Notes: a model not told the origin generated them from the letters alone. Numbered from the stretch's first letter, positions 29,218 through 41,411 are shown. The stretch: DNA of 64,000 nucleotides from Brevundimonas sp. (GCF_030682035.1 NZ_JAUXQZ010000031.1:124318-188317); one strand, 5' to 3'. Numbers and translations: made by a program.

Positions 29218-29919
29218 TCAGGACGGCCCTGTCGCGGGACGGGCGATCGGCGTCCCGCGCATGGCGGCGTCGGACACAAATGGATTGCTGCGGCGCTCGG
29301 CCCCGAAGGTCGAGGTCGGCCCGTGCCCCGGCACGAAGGTGACGTCGTCGCCCAGCGGCCACAGCTTGGTGGTGATGGCGTGCAGCAGGCTGGCGTGGTC
29401 GCTGCGCGGGAAGTCGGTGCGGCCGATCGAGCCCTGAAACAGGACGTCCCCGACCTGGGCGAACCGGGCCTCACGGTTGAAGAAGATCACATGGCCGGGC
29501 GTATGGCCGGGGCAGTGCCAGACTTCCCACGTCGTCTCGCCGAGCGTCAGCACATCGCCCTCAGCCAGCCATCGGGTCGGGGTGAAGCTGCGCGCTTCGG
29601 GCAGTCCATACAGCTGGCCCTGGGCCGGGATGCCGTCGATCCAGAACTGGTCGTCCGGATGCGGCCCGATGATGTCGAGGCCGGTCTTCTCCTGCATCTC
29701 GGCCGCCCCGCCGGCGTGGTCGAGGTGGCCATGGGTGATCCAGATCGCCTCCAGCGTCAGCCCCTGTTTGGCCACCGCGCCCAGCAGACCGTCCACCGAC
29801 CCGCCCGGATCGATGATCGCGGCCTTCATGGTCTTGCGGCACCAGACGAGGGTGCAGTTCTGCTGCAGAGGCGTGACCGGGAAGACGGCGACGCCGATCG
29901 GGGCGGGGGAGGAGGTCAT
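29218..29919 (-). CDS. MBL-fold hydrolase (glyoxalase II-like)
   Basis: 233 residues. The metallo-beta-lactamase metal motif is THGHLDHAGG, with later ligands in HCPGHTPGHV, GDVLFQGSIGRTDFP and FVPGHGPTS. The short, single-domain form resembles YcbL-type glyoxalase II-like thioesterases, not full GloB. The substrate is not determined. It is divergent from trigger factor. Confidence 0.88.
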   Translation of the reverse strand: MTSSPAPIGVAVFPVTPLQQNCTLVWCRKTMKAAIIDPGGSVDGLLGAVAKQGLTLEAIWITHGHLDHAGGAAEMQEKTGLDIIGPHPDDQFWIDGIPAQGQLYGLPEARSFTPTRWLAEGDVLTLGETTWEVWHCPGHTPGHVIFFNREARFAQVGDVLFQGSIGRTDFPRSDHASLLHAITTKLWPLGDDVTFVPGHGPTSTFGAERRSNPFVSDAAMRGTPIARPATGPS

Positions 29920-30113
29920 TCCATCCAGATAGCCTGCCGCGGCCTGCGCCGAAACCGTCCCTTGTCCTGCGTCTCACGTTGACCTTTGGGACCGTCATCG
30001 ACATAAGGGCGGGCTTCAAAGGCGCCGCCTCCAAAGGGCGGCCCTTGTTGCTTTACCCACACAGCGCAGCGCCTGCCTCAAAGGCGCCGCCACAGAGCGT
30101 CAGAATCCCGGCC

Positions 30114-31457
30114 ATGCAAGTTGTCGAAAAGTCCAACGAAGGTCTGAGCCGCGTGATCGCGGTGACCATTCCCGCCGCCGAGCTGAACCAGAAGCTGGAC
30201 GCCAGGCTGAAGGAAGTCGCGCCGCAGATGAAGCTGAAGGGCTTCCGTCCCGGCAAGGTGCCGATGTCGCATGTCAAAAAGACCTTCGGCCGCGACTTGA
30301 TGGGCGAAATTGTCAACGACGCGCTGAACAGCTCGAGCCAGAAGGCCCTGGACGACGCCAAGGTGCGTCCGGCCGCGCCCGCCGAGATGAAGCTGACCTC
30401 GGACATGGAAAAGGTCATCGCCGGCACGGAAGACCTGGCCTACGAGATGGCCCTGGAGGTCATGCCAGACTTCACCCCGACCGATATCAAGAAGCTGAAG
30501 CTGGCGCGCCCGACCTATGAGGCGTCCGACGCCGATCTGGACGAGGCGCTCACTGAATTGGCCGGTCAGGCCAAGTCCTATGCGGACAAGAAGGGCAAGG
30601 CCGTGAAGGCCGCCGACGGCGACGAGGTCACCATCGACTTCCTCGGCAAGCTGGACGGCGAACCCTTCGAGGGCGGCGCCGCCGAAGACACGCAGCTGGT
30701 GATCGGCTCCAACCGCTTCATCCCCGGCTTCGAAGAGCAGCTCAAGGGCGCCAAGGTCGGCGACGAGACGGTCCTGAACGTGACCTTCCCGGCGGACTAC
30801 CAAGCCGCCCATCTCGCAGGCAAGGCCGTGACCTTCGACGTCAAGGTCAAGGCCATCAAGGCCGAGGCCCCGGCCGTGGTTGACGAGGAGTTCGCCAAGC
30901 GGATCGGCATCGAGTCGCTGGACAAGCTGAAGGAGCTGCTGCGCACCAATCTGAACCAGCAGTACACGGGCGCCGCCCGCTTCAAGCTGAAGCGCGCCCT
31001 GCTGGACGCCCTGGACAAGGCCCACGACTTCCCCCTGCCGCCCAAGATGGTCGAGGCCGAGTTCGACGGCATCTGGCAACAGGTGCAGGCCGACAAGGAC
31101 GCCGGCCGTCTGCCGCCTGAAGACGCCAAGAAGACCGACAAGAAGCTCAAGGACGAGTACCACAAGATCGCCGAGCGCCGCGTGCGTCTGGGTCTGGTGC
31201 TCGCCGAGATCGGCCGCGCCAACAACGTCCAGGTCACCGACCAGGAACTGAACAACGCCATCATGAACGAGGCCCGCAACTATCCGGGTCAGGAGCGTCA
31301 GGTGCTGGACTTCTATCGCCAGAACCCTAACGCCGCCGCCCAGATGCGCGCCCCCATCTATGAGGAAAAGGTCTGCGATCTGATCTTCGATACCGCCAAG
31401 GTGACCGACACGCCGATCACCAAGGAAGACCTGCTCAAGGAAGACGACGAGCTCTGA
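30114..31457 (+). CDS. tig: Trigger factor
   Basis: 447 residues from the ATG at 30114 ([20 protein letters not shown]). It is the ribosome-associated chaperone at the exit tunnel. The ribosome-binding signature appears as [17 protein letters not shown] (~43-60). The FKBP-type domain (~155-245) has [20 protein letters not shown], and a C-terminal helical arm domain follows. It ends with its own terminator upstream of clpP. The upstream open frame to 29979 has no conservation. Confidence 0.97.
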   Translation: MQVVEKSNEGLSRVIAVTIPAAELNQKLDARLKEVAPQMKLKGFRPGKVPMSHVKKTFGRDLMGEIVNDALNSSSQKALDDAKVRPAAPAEMKLTSDMEKVIAGTEDLAYEMALEVMPDFTPTDIKKLKLARPTYEASDADLDEALTELAGQAKSYADKKGKAVKAADGDEVTIDFLGKLDGEPFEGGAAEDTQLVIGSNRFIPGFEEQLKGAKVGDETVLNVTFPADYQAAHLAGKAVTFDVKVKAIKAEAPAVVDEEFAKRIGIESLDKLKELLRTNLNQQYTGAARFKLKRALLDALDKAHDFPLPPKMVEAEFDGIWQQVQADKDAGRLPPEDAKKTDKKLKDEYHKIAERRVRLGLVLAEIGRANNVQVTDQELNNAIMNEARNYPGQERQVLDFYRQNPNAAAQMRAPIYEEKVCDLIFDTAKVTDTPITKEDLLKEDDEL

Positions 31458-31481
31458 TCGTTCAGCCCGATCGGGACCTTC

Positions 31482-31516
31482 ATCCCCGCCCTGGTCTCCG
31501 GGGCGGGGATTTGCTT
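31482..31516 (+). terminator. Terminator between tig and clpP
   Basis: ATCCCCGCCC (31482-31491) pairs with GGGCGGGGAT (31501-31510), followed by TTGCTTTT. Confidence 0.8.
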
Positions 31517-31615
31517 TTCAGGACCCGTCTTGCGTCAACGGTTCCGCAACGCGATATCCTGTCCAACAGGCGAGCGGCCGGTGAGTCGCGCCCCAAGCAT
31601 CCCGAGAAGGCCCAC

Positions 31616-32257
31616 ATGCGCGATCCCATCGAACTGATGAACATGAACCTCGTCCCCATGGTGGTCGAGCAGTCCAGTCGGGGCGAACGGTCCTTCGACA
31701 TCTTTTCGCGCCTGCTGCGGGAACGGATCATCTTCCTGACCGGTCCCTTCGATGACGTCATGGCCTCGCTGATCTGCGCCCAGCTGCTGTTCCTGGAATC
31801 GGAGAACCCGAAGAAGGAAATCAGCATGTATATCAACAGCCCCGGCGGTCAGGTGTCGTCGGCGCTCGCGATCTACGACACCATGCAATACATCCGCTCG
31901 CCGGTTTCGACGGTGTGCATGGGCATGGCGGCCTCGGCCGGTTCGCTGATCCTCGCCGCCGGCGCCGCCGGTCAGCGCGTGGCCCTGCCGAACGCCCGCA
32001 TCATGGTGCACCAGCCCTCGGGCGGCTTCCGTGGCCAGGCCTCGGACATTGAACTGCACGCCGCCGACATCCGCTACACCAAGCGCCGACTGAACGAGAT
32101 CTACGTCCATCACACCGGCCAGCCCTATGAAGAGGTCGAGAAAACCCTCGACCGCGACCACTTCATGAGCTCCGAGGAAGCCAAGGCCTGGGGCATCGTC
32201 GACCACGTCTACGACCGCCGCGAGCAGGCCGAGGGCGACGGGGTCAAGACGGTCTGA
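31616..32257 (+). CDS. clpP: ATP-dependent Clp protease proteolytic subunit ClpP
   Basis: 213 residues from the ATG at 31616 with GAGAAGG upstream. It is a tetradecameric serine protease. The catalytic Ser is in GMAASAGS, the His in MVHQPSGG and the Asp in the LDRDHFMS region; the handle region [15 protein letters not shown] is normal. It serves ClpX (33.5 kb) and ClpA (12.5 kb). Two unrelated genes separate it from clpX, unlike the compact tig-clpPX-lon order in many bacteria. Confidence 0.98.
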   Translation: MRDPIELMNMNLVPMVVEQSSRGERSFDIFSRLLRERIIFLTGPFDDVMASLICAQLLFLESENPKKEISMYINSPGGQVSSALAIYDTMQYIRSPVSTVCMGMAASAGSLILAAGAAGQRVALPNARIMVHQPSGGFRGQASDIELHAADIRYTKRRLNEIYVHHTGQPYEEVEKTLDRDHFMSSEEAKAWGIVDHVYDRREQAEGDGVKTV

Positions 32258-32282
32258 TCCGTCCACCACCAGCAAGTTGGTG

Positions 32283-32317
32283 AAGGGCGCGTCGTGACCG
32301 GCGCGCCCTTTGTCTTT
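32283..32317 (+). terminator. Terminator after clpP
   Basis: AAGGGCGCG (32283-32291) pairs with CGCGCCCTT (32302-32310) around a 10-base loop and runs into TGTCTTT. Confidence 0.7.
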
Positions 32318-32334
32318 CATGCTATCAGGCCGCC

Positions 32335-32655
32335 ATGGAACAGACGCGCGAAACCAGCGGGACCGTCGAGGTCGACGGCGACACCTACGAGTGGGAAATC
32401 CGCCGCCAGCCCCGGCCGCTACCGGGCGGCAAATGGGACGGCATGGGGCTGAGCCTGCGTCTGAAGGGCTTCCCCCGAGAGGCCGTCGTCCTGTTCCCGA
32501 TGCCGATGCGGCCGAACGGACGGCCGGACATGGAGAAGCAGCGGGTCGATCTGGACAGCGTGCGAAACGCCGTGGCCGCCGCGATCGAGGCGGGATGGAA
32601 CCCCACATCGCGGGGCAAGGCCATGGTGTTCGATGTGGACGCGGACGGCCGCTAG
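32335..32655 (+). CDS. Small protein of unknown function
   Basis: 106 residues. There is no signal peptide or membrane helix. The sequence suggests a compact alpha/beta fold (GTVEVDGDTYEWEIRRQPRP, then GLSLRLKGFPREAVVLFPMP, and DSVRNAVAAAIEAGWNP). The codon bias matches neighbours and the reading frame is bounded closely by the clpP terminator and the convergent phosphatase gene. I do not recognise the family. Confidence 0.7.
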   Translation: MEQTRETSGTVEVDGDTYEWEIRRQPRPLPGGKWDGMGLSLRLKGFPREAVVLFPMPMRPNGRPDMEKQRVDLDSVRNAVAAAIEAGWNPTSRGKAMVFDVDADGR

Positions 32656-32659
32656 CCGG

Positions 32660-33301
32660 TCAGCCCTTGAACCGCCGAAACCCGGCCTCGTCGGCGATGG
32701 CCAGCATCTCGGTGTCCCCGGTCGTATCGCCGTAGGCTGCCGCCAGCTGCATATCCTCCCCGAAAGCGGCCCGCAGCCGCCGCACCTTTTCCTCGCCCCG
32801 ACAGTTGGGGCCGGCGAAGGCGCCCGTAACCCGGTCATCAGCGTCGAACGCCAACGGCGTGCCCAGCAGGGCGTCCGCTTCCAGACGCCGCGCGAACGGA
32901 GCCACGGTGGTCTCCGGACTGGCCGTGACGATGACGCGATACGCCCCCTTCGCGCCCCAGTCCTTCCAGCAGGCGAGGGCGTCATGGCGGATGAAGCCGG
33001 GCCAGACCTGGCCCGCGAAAGCTTCCGCGTCGGCTTCCAGCTGGGTCCGAGGTACGCTCTTCAGGAACTCCCGCACCGAGGCGGCCTTGAGGCGGCCGCG
33101 GTCGCGGTGACCGGCATAGGCCGCCAGATCGGGCGCCATCCTGGCCAGCCCCATGAACCAGCCGCCCGCACCGGCCCGCCAGCGCAGAAACTGCGTGAAA
33201 CTGTCGCTGACCGTCAGGGTGCCGTCGAAATCAAACGCCACGATGGCCCGATCCTTGCGGTGCGGCTGGTGAATCAGGGCAGGGCTTCCCATGTCAGACA
33301 T
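32660..33301 (-). CDS. HAD-IB family phosphatase (SerB/PGP-like)
   Basis: 213 residues. HAD motif I is DFDGTLT (~24-30), motif II is in VIVTASPET, and motif IV GDTTGDTEML. The cap region is helical, consistent with HAD subfamily IB enzymes such as phosphoserine-like phosphatases. GGAG lies ~10 bases before the start. The substrate is unknown. It converges on the 106-residue ORF and is divergent from clpX. Confidence 0.88.
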   Translation of the reverse strand: MSDMGSPALIHQPHRKDRAIVAFDFDGTLTVSDSFTQFLRWRAGAGGWFMGLARMAPDLAAYAGHRDRGRLKAASVREFLKSVPRTQLEADAEAFAGQVWPGFIRHDALACWKDWGAKGAYRVIVTASPETTVAPFARRLEADALLGTPLAFDADDRVTGAFAGPNCRGEEKVRRLRAAFGEDMQLAAAYGDTTGDTEMLAIADEAGFRRFKG

Positions 33302-33490
33302 TCGCCGCGATCTCCGTCGACATTCGACCGTCCGCTTCGGTATCCGCCCACGCTTGGGCGGGGTTGTGGCGGGCCTCGGTATGGGTGATTGTCAATTTTT
33401 GAAGACCTTTGCGCCCATTGTCCGGGAATCAAACGCGAAGGATGCGCGTTAGCCCCATATCAGGGTGAACCGCGGGAGTGAGAAGACTCG

Positions 33491-34765
33491 ATGACCAAAG
33501 CCGCCGGCACAGACGCCAAAAGCACCCTCTACTGCTCGTTCTGCGGGAAGAGCCAGCACGAGGTGCGCAAGCTCATCGCCGGACCCACGGTGTTCATCTG
33601 CGATGAATGCGTCGAACTCTGCATGGATATCATCCGTGAAGAGCACAAAATCTCGTTCTCCAAGGCCAAGGATGGCGTGCCGTCGCCCAAGGAGATTCGC
33701 GAGGTTCTCGACGACTACGTCATCGGTCAGTCGCACGCCAAGAAGGTGCTCTCGGTCGCGGTTCATAACCACTACAAGCGCCTGAACCACGCGACGAAGA
33801 ACAACGACGTCGAGTTGGCCAAGTCCAACATCATGCTGATCGGGCCGACCGGCTCGGGCAAGACGCTGCTGGCCCAGACGCTGGCCCGCATCATCGACGT
33901 GCCCTTCACCATGGCCGACGCCACCACCCTGACCGAAGCCGGTTATGTGGGCGAGGACGTCGAGAACATCATCCTCAAGCTGCTGCAGGCGTCCGACTAC
34001 AACGTCGAGCGGGCCCAGCGCGGCATCGTCTACATCGACGAGATCGACAAGATTTCGCGCAAGTCGGACAATCCCTCGATCACCCGGGACGTCTCGGGCG
34101 AGGGCGTGCAGCAGGCCCTGTTGAAGATCATGGAAGGCACCGTCGCCTCCGTGCCCCCGCAGGGCGGCCGCAAACACCCGCAGCAGGAGTTCCTGCAGGT
34201 CGACACCGCCAATATCCTGTTCATCGTCGGCGGCGCCTTCTCCGGTCTGGAGAAGGTTATCGCGGCGCGCGGCGACGGAGCCTCGATCGGCTTCGGCGCC
34301 AAGGTCAAGGAAATCGACGAGCGGCGCACCGGCGACATTCTCAAAGGCGTCGAACCGGATGATCTGATGCGTTTCGGCCTGATCCCGGAATTCATCGGCC
34401 GTCTGCCTGTGCTGGCGACGCTGGAAGACCTGGACGAGCCGGCCCTGGTCACCATCCTGACCGAGCCCAAGAACGCCCTGGTCAAACAGTACAAGCGCCT
34501 GTTCGAGATGGAGGACGTCGATCTGACGTTCACCGACGACGCCTTGGTGGCGGTCGCCAAGAAGGCCATCACCCGCAAGACCGGCGCTCGTGGCCTGCGT
34601 TCGATCCTCGAAGGCATCCTGCTGGAGACGATGTTCGAGCTGCCGACCTTCGAAGGCGTCGAGGAAGTGGTGGTCAACGCCGAGGTCATCGAGGGCAAGG
34701 CGCAACCGCTGCTGATCTATTCCGAAACCAAGTCCAAGAAGGCCGCCCCCGACAGCGCGGCCTGA
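33491..34765 (+). CDS. clpX: ATP-dependent Clp protease ATP-binding subunit ClpX
   Basis: 424 residues. The N-terminal zinc domain has four cysteines ([12 protein letters not shown] and CDECVELC). The AAA+ module has Walker A GPTGSGKT and Walker [11 protein letters not shown], and the ClpP-docking IGF loop is represented by [12 protein letters not shown]. It unfolds tagged proteins for ClpP, including cell-cycle regulators in Caulobacterales. It has its own terminator, so it is separable from lon. Confidence 0.98.
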   Translation: MTKAAGTDAKSTLYCSFCGKSQHEVRKLIAGPTVFICDECVELCMDIIREEHKISFSKAKDGVPSPKEIREVLDDYVIGQSHAKKVLSVAVHNHYKRLNHATKNNDVELAKSNIMLIGPTGSGKTLLAQTLARIIDVPFTMADATTLTEAGYVGEDVENIILKLLQASDYNVERAQRGIVYIDEIDKISRKSDNPSITRDVSGEGVQQALLKIMEGTVASVPPQGGRKHPQQEFLQVDTANILFIVGGAFSGLEKVIAARGDGASIGFGAKVKEIDERRTGDILKGVEPDDLMRFGLIPEFIGRLPVLATLEDLDEPALVTILTEPKNALVKQYKRLFEMEDVDLTFTDDALVAVAKKAITRKTGARGLRSILEGILLETMFELPTFEGVEEVVVNAEVIEGKAQPLLIYSETKSKKAAPDSAA

Positions 34766-34788
34766 TCCCGACCGGGTCACAAGACCAG

Positions 34789-34820
34789 AAGGGCGGGTCC
34801 GGCGACGGGCCCGCCCTTTT
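34789..34820 (+). terminator. Terminator after clpX
   Basis: AAGGGCGGG (34789-34797) pairs with CCCGCCCTT (34810-34818), followed by TT. Confidence 0.85.
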
Positions 34821-35001
34821 CCTTGGGTTTGTGATGCGCACCGGAGCCGGAATGATGCGCGCCGGCAACAGGGCGCCGGGGCCAAGGGACAACAGCAACG
34901 GCCAGTTTCTCGCACGATCCATGCGCCGTTGCCCCCCGACCCCATTGGATGTTGCAGCCTTGCCGCCTGTGGATGGAAGGAGTGGTTCGGCGCCCGCCAC
35001 G

Positions 35002-35031
35002 CTTGAACCGCGCCGTCCGTAAACCACATAC
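35002..35031 (+). promoter_or_regulatory. Candidate sigma-32 heat-shock promoter of lon
   Basis: CTTGAA at 35002-35007 matches the -35 consensus. CCACATAC at 35024-35031, 16 bases later, matches 5 of 7 informative positions of CCCCATNT. It lies ~110 bases before the lon ATG, and lon is a classical heat-shock gene. Confidence 0.45.
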
Positions 35032-35141
35032 TCATCCGAAGGCCGCTCAATGGCGGGCCGAGTCGAAACGGCGGGGCGCAGGCGCTCCGCACGCCGCCGC
35101 GGCGGGTCCGAGATCAACGAGGACCCTGTGAGAGTTGCATC

Positions 35142-37538
<2,397 letters not shown>

Positions 37539-37555
37539 CGGTCTGAAACAGAAAG

Positions 37556-37589
37556 AACCCCGCCCGGAGCGATCCGGGCGGGGTTTTTC
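37556..37589 (+). terminator. Terminator after lon
   Basis: AACCCCGCCCGG (37556-37567) pairs perfectly with CCGGGCGGGGTT (37574-37585) around a 6-base loop and runs into TTTTTC. Confidence 0.93.
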
Positions 37590-37630
37590 TATCTGAAGGG
37601 AGCCCCGGCGGACCAATACAATTCACCGAA

Positions 37631-37706
37631 GACATCCTCGACATCGGGCCAGCGACATCGTCGACAATTCCTCGACATCACCGACATCGGAGACACCCTC
37701 GACAGT
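37631..37706. repeat. Degenerate 9-bp tandem repeat (GACATC-type)
   Basis: Eight units start at 37631, 37640, 37654, 37663, 37674, 37683, 37692 and 37701. Five are exactly GACATC; the others are GACAAT, GACACC and GACAGT. Spacing is 9 bases except for one gap of 14 and one of 11. The array lies between the lon terminator and the pirin stop codon. Confidence 0.7.
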
Positions 37707-37715
37707 CGCCGGGAT

Positions 37716-38411
37716 TCAGAGGCTGTCGACCATCACCAATTCCGCATCATCTCGCGCCGTGATCGTGATCTCCGCCTCGTCCTTGATCGCCGCCCCGTCG
37801 CGGGCGTTCAGGGCCACGCCGTTGACCTCGACCGCACCCACCGCCGGCACCAGATAGGCGCGGCGGCCCTCGGCGAGGCTGTAGGTCAGGCTCTCGCCGG
37901 CCTTCAGGGTCGCGCCCAACACGCGGGCGTCGGCGTTGATGGTCAGAGCCTCGTCGGACGGGTCGTCCGAGGCCAGCACCTGGAATTTCCCGGTCCGGTC
38001 CGATTTCGGAAAGGGCTTCATGCCCCAGTCCGGCTTGGCGCCCGGCTTGTCAGTCTCGATCCAGATCTGGAACAGGGTGGTCAGCTCGTTCTCGAGGTTG
38101 AACTCGGCGTGGCGCACGCCCGTGCCGGCGCTCATCACCTGCACATCGCCCGCGCCGGTGCGGCCCCGGTTGCCGATGGAATCCTCATGGGTGATGGCCC
38201 CGGTGCGGACATAGGTGATGATCTCCATGTCCGAGTGCGGGTGGGGCGGAAAGCCGGACTGGGCGGCGATTTCGTCGTCGTTCCAGACCCGCAGTCGGCC
38301 CCAGCTCATGCGCGAGGGGTCGTGATAGCCTGCGAAGGAAAAGTGGTGTTTGGCGTTCAGCCAGCCGTGGTCACCGCCGCCGAGGGTGTTGAAGGGTCGA
38401 ACGTCGATCAT
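37716..38411 (-). CDS. Pirin family protein
   Basis: 231 residues from the ATG at 38411, with GGGAG upstream. It has a bicupin fold; metal ligands appear in PPHPHSDMEIITYV (His, His) and later HAEFNLE with Glu. NAKHHFSFAGYHDP is the family start. Bacterial pirins are iron proteins, some with quercetinase activity; the role here is not determined. The open frame continues ~80 codons upstream, but those residues are not pirin-like. Confidence 0.92.
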   Translation of the reverse strand: MIDVRPFNTLGGGDHGWLNAKHHFSFAGYHDPSRMSWGRLRVWNDDEIAAQSGFPPHPHSDMEIITYVRTGAITHEDSIGNRGRTGAGDVQVMSAGTGVRHAEFNLENELTTLFQIWIETDKPGAKPDWGMKPFPKSDRTGKFQVLASDDPSDEALTINADARVLGATLKAGESLTYSLAEGRRAYLVPAVGAVEVNGVALNARDGAAIKDEAEITITARDDAELVMVDSL

Positions 38412-38472
38412 GGGGATGCTCCCGGGACTCCGAGGGTTATGAACCTCGCTGGCGTCTATATAGGTAACAGTG

Positions 38473-38868
38473 TCAGTGTCGAAAAGGGGTGTTTGGTCGG
38501 TGGCAAGGTTGGCCCGACGCCGGGAAGAACAAGGGGGACTTGAAGGGGCGAGAACGCTTCGACACGTCAAACCGGTCGCCTCGCCTGCAATCCGCAGCGA
38601 CCGAGAGCAAAAAATAGCGTGTACGGCCTTCGACGGTGACTTGGGCATGGCCGGTACGGGAGTATTTGCCCAGATGGATCGTGAAGCGGTCGACAGTCCC
38701 GTGAACGATCACGGGATCACCCATTGGCGCACGGTTGCTGACAGACGTGCCAAGCCAGATCAGTCCGGCCGTGCCCAACACTCCGACGCCAAGCATCGGC
38801 AGGAGAACCCAACCCGGGTTGCCCATTTCACAGAGAAGCCGAAGATGTTCCCTGACGCTGAGTTTCAC
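38473..38868 (-). CDS. Small membrane-anchored protein of unknown function, coupled to aroC
   Basis: 131 residues. One transmembrane helix (~18-42; [20 protein letters not shown]) is followed by a soluble beta-rich domain ([34 protein letters not shown]). The ATG at 38868 overlaps the aroC stop as ATGA, so it is translationally coupled to aroC; this supports it as a real gene. Family not recognised. Third-position GC is a little lower than in neighbours. Confidence 0.65.
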   Translation of the reverse strand: MKLSVREHLRLLCEMGNPGWVLLPMLGVGVLGTAGLIWLGTSVSNRAPMGDPVIVHGTVDRFTIHLGKYSRTGHAQVTVEGRTRYFLLSVAADCRRGDRFDVSKRSRPFKSPLFFPASGQPCHRPNTPFRH

Positions 38869-39950
38869 CCCACCTGCGCCCTGTGCCTCAGCATCGCATC
38901 GGCCAGCACACAGGCCGCCATCGCTTCAACCACCGGCACGCCGCGCAGGGCCACGCAGGGATCGTGGCGCCCCTTGGTGCGGACGTCGGTCTCGGCCCCG
39001 TCGCGGGTGACGGTCTGCCCCGGCGTCAGGATGGAGGAGGTCGGCTTGAACGCCACCCGCGCTGTCAGCGGCTGGCCCGTCGATATGCCGCCCAGCACCC
39101 CGCCCGCGTGGTTCGACAGGAAGACCGGCCGGCCGTCCTCGCCGAGCCGCATGGCGTCGGCGTTGTCCTCGCCGGTCAGTTCGGCCGCGCCGAAGCCCGC
39201 GCCGATCTCGACGCCCTTGACCGCATTGATCGACATCATCGCCGCCGCCAGTTCGGCGTCCAGCTTGCCATAGACCGGCGCGCCCCAGCCGGCGGGCAGG
39301 CCGGTGACCTCCAGCGCCACGACGGCCCCGATCGACGACCCGGCCTTGCGCACGCCGTCGAGGTAGGTCTCCCACGCCGGCACGACCGCCGCCGAGGCCG
39401 CGAACAGGGCGTTGTCATGGACCGCGTCGAAATCCACCGCCCCGGGCGCGATCCGGTGCGGCCCCAGCTGGACCACGCCGGCGCGGATGCGCACCGTCTC
39501 GCCCAGCACCTTGCGCGCCACCGCCCCCGCCGCGACCCGCATCGCGGTCTCACGCGCCGAGGACCGGCCGCCGCCGCGATGGTCGCGCACGCCGTATTTG
39601 GCCTGGTAGGTGTAGTCGGCATGGCCCGGCCGGAAGGCGCGGGCGATGTCGCCATAGTCCTTCGAGCGGGCGTCCTCATTGTCGATCTGGATGGCGATCG
39701 GCGCGCCGGTGGTGACCGGCCCGTTCCCGTCGTCGAAAACGCCGGACAGGATACGCGCCGTGTCGCTCTCCTGCCTCTGGGTGACGAAACGGCTGCCGCC
39801 GGGCTTGCGCCGGTCCAGCCACGGCTGCAGGTCGGCCTCGGTCAGGGGGATCAGGGGGGGGCAGCCGTCGATGACGCAACCGATCGCCGGCCCGTGGCTC
39901 TCGCCCCAGGTGGTCACGCGAAACAGATGGCCGAAGGTATTGTGGGACAT
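38865..39950 (-). CDS. aroC: Chorismate synthase
   Basis: 361 residues from [20 protein letters not shown], the first of the family signatures. It converts EPSP to chorismate with reduced FMN, the last shikimate step. Further signatures are [20 protein letters not shown] and [19 protein letters not shown]. It begins 2 bases after the vapC stop and its stop overlaps the next gene, so an essential enzyme lies inside a vapBC-aroC-orf transcription unit. Confidence 0.97.
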   Translation of the reverse strand: MSHNTFGHLFRVTTWGESHGPAIGCVIDGCPPLIPLTEADLQPWLDRRKPGGSRFVTQRQESDTARILSGVFDDGNGPVTTGAPIAIQIDNEDARSKDYGDIARAFRPGHADYTYQAKYGVRDHRGGGRSSARETAMRVAAGAVARKVLGETVRIRAGVVQLGPHRIAPGAVDFDAVHDNALFAASAAVVPAWETYLDGVRKAGSSIGAVVALEVTGLPAGWGAPVYGKLDAELAAAMMSINAVKGVEIGAGFGAAELTGEDNADAMRLGEDGRPVFLSNHAGGVLGGISTGQPLTARVAFKPTSSILTPGQTVTRDGAETDVRTKGRHDPCVALRGVPVVEAMAACVLADAMLRHRAQVG

Positions 39951-39952
39951 GA

Positions 39953-40333
39953 TCAATGCAACCCGCTGACGCCGAAGCCCAGATCCTCGGCGGCCCGATA
40001 CAGTCGCTTGTCGCGCGTCCAGAGGCGGACATCAGCACGAAGTCGCAATGAGGCAAGCAAGTGCACATCCACCCACCCAATGCCGCGTCCGAAGAGCTTG
40101 TTCTCTTCGACCAGTTCCAAAACCTCACTGTTGCGGGCGGTAGAGATGCCGTCCAGACGATCCAGCATGGCCAGCGCCAGTCGTCGCCTTGCGAGATTTC
40201 CGAGGCTCAGCTCACCCTTCACGAACTCGTGCATGAGTACGTTCTTGCGACGCAACTCGGCGTCGAACTCTGGCGAACTCGCGCGAAAGTGGTCGATCCA
40301 GACGGACGTATCGGCGAGAACGAACTTAATCGT
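39953..40333 (-). CDS. vapC: VapC-type PIN-domain toxin, expected ATG replaced by ACG
   Basis: 126 residues if it starts at 40333. The reading frame gives (T)[19 protein letters not shown], the exact start expected for VapC, where the first Asp of the PIN active site is D in LADTS. Later acidic residues are E in HEFVKGEL and D in [10 protein letters not shown] and WTRDKRL. The codon at the normal start position, overlapping the vapB stop, is ACG; the next is ATT. An internal ATG (40231 region) would lose the first catalytic Asp. The toxin may be expressed from ACG/ATT at low level or be silenced. VapC proteins are RNases, usually of tRNA or rRNA. Confidence 0.75.
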   Translation of the reverse strand, partial: TIKFVLADTSVWIDHFRASSPEFDAELRRKNVLMHEFVKGELSLGNLARRRLALAMLDRLDGISTARNSEVLELVEENKLFGRGIGWVDVHLLASLRLRADVRLWTRDKRLYRAAEDLGFGVSGLH

Positions 40334-40535
40334 TCTGCTCCCAGTCGCTTGGGCGACGTCGACGCGGAAGTTCGATGTCGGGCATGGTTCCGCCCATGGC
40401 GGCGAGCCTCCGTGAGGCCTCCCATTCGACCATCATCTTCAGGGCCCGGTTGATGATGGCTGACTTCTCGGTCAGGCCGGAGAACTCTGCCGCATCCCTG
40501 AGCAATTCATCGTCAATCGTTATGGTGGTTCTCAC
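40326..40535 (-). CDS. vapB: VapB-type antitoxin
   Basis: 69 residues, starting at GTG 40535 with AAGGAG 7 bases upstream. The N terminus is a ribbon-helix-helix domain (RTTITIDDELLRDAAEFSGL, EKSAIINRALKMMVEWEAS) typical of VapB/type II VapB2 antitoxins that bind their own promoter. The C-terminal [13 protein letters not shown] would wrap the toxin. Its stop overlaps the toxin start region. The promoter is likely in 40536-40598, upstream on the minus strand. Confidence 0.85.
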   Translation of the reverse strand: MRTTITIDDELLRDAAEFSGLTEKSAIINRALKMMVEWEASRRLAAMGGTMPDIELPRRRRPSDWEQND

Positions 40536-40598
40536 CGCGCATCTCCTTCAGCATCAGAGTGTGCGCGTTTTGATGCGGCGATGCAATGATGCAGTCTC

Positions 40599-41324
40599 TC
40601 ACGCCGCCAGCCGCTCCGGGGTCCAGGCGCGGGTAAACCGCACCAGCAGGTCCTCCGCCGCCGAGGGCGCGTCTTCGGACGGCTCCAGCGTCACGAACAG
40701 ATGCCCCTGGGGCCGCGTTCCTCGCGCCGGCAGGCCCAGCCCCTTGAGCCGCAGCCGTAGCGGTTGATGACCCGCGACCAGCCAGGCCGAGCGCACGCCG
40801 GCATGGGTGTCAACCTCCAGCCGCCCGCCATCCTCTAGCAGGCGAGGGGACACGGGGCAGGTCATGTAGAGGTCGTCGCCGACGGCGTTCAGCCCGTGAG
40901 CGCCGCGCACCAGCACCGGCAGATACAGATCCGCCCCGTCATCGCCAGCCGCCTTCAGCCGCAGATGTTCGCTGGTGCGCAGGCCCGCGGGAACCCGGAC
41001 GCGCAGCAGGCGTCCGCCCAGCCGGATCTCGACCGCGCCGCCCTTCAGGGCGTCGAGCGGACTGATGGCCAGCACCGGGGTTGCGGGCGGCGGCGTGGCA
41101 GGCGCGGCCAGCGCGAGGGGCGCCGACTGCCGCTGGATCAGTCGCCAGGCCGCGATTGTCTTGCGGAACCGCGCCTCGCTGCCGCCCGTGGCTTCGGGCC
41201 GCGCCGCCTTGATGGCGATACGGAAGGCCGCGGTCAGCGCCTCGTTGTCCACCGGGCCGGTGAGGCCGAGCAGGGCGTAGGCCTCGGGGGTCGAGGCGAC
41301 TTCAGGGTGCGATCGGGCGCGCAT
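40599..41324 (-). CDS. DnaJ-like protein with degenerate J domain
   Basis: About 241 residues from the ATG at 41324 (an upstream in-frame GTG at 41345 is an alternative). Residues ~10-65 follow the J-domain pattern ([20 protein letters not shown], then helix, [11 protein letters not shown]) but have RPE where HPD should be. The rest (~90-230) resembles the DnaJ C-terminal substrate-binding region ([32 protein letters not shown]). It may bind clients without stimulating DnaK. Gene context is divergent from pdxH. Confidence 0.7.
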   Translation of the reverse strand: MRARSHPEVASTPEAYALLGLTGPVDNEALTAAFRIAIKAARPEATGGSEARFRKTIAAWRLIQRQSAPLALAAPATPPPATPVLAISPLDALKGGAVEIRLGGRLLRVRVPAGLRTSEHLRLKAAGDDGADLYLPVLVRGAHGLNAVGDDLYMTCPVSPRLLEDGGRLEVDTHAGVRSAWLVAGHQPLRLRLKGLGLPARGTRPQGHLFVTLEPSEDAPSAAEDLLVRFTRAWTPERLAA

Positions 41325-41411
41325 TGGCGCAGTAAGGCCCTGCACATGGTCAAGGCCCGGTTAACTGTGAAGCCTCTCCACAGCCGGGCCGCGGGGGTCT
41401 ATCTGCACTCC

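Larger units (their letters stand above)
34766..35141. other. 376-base clpX-lon intergenic region
   Basis: It contains the clpX terminator (34789-34820) and a candidate heat-shock promoter (35002-35031). The stretch between them has no gene that I can support and no element of the palindromic families. Confidence 0.6.
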
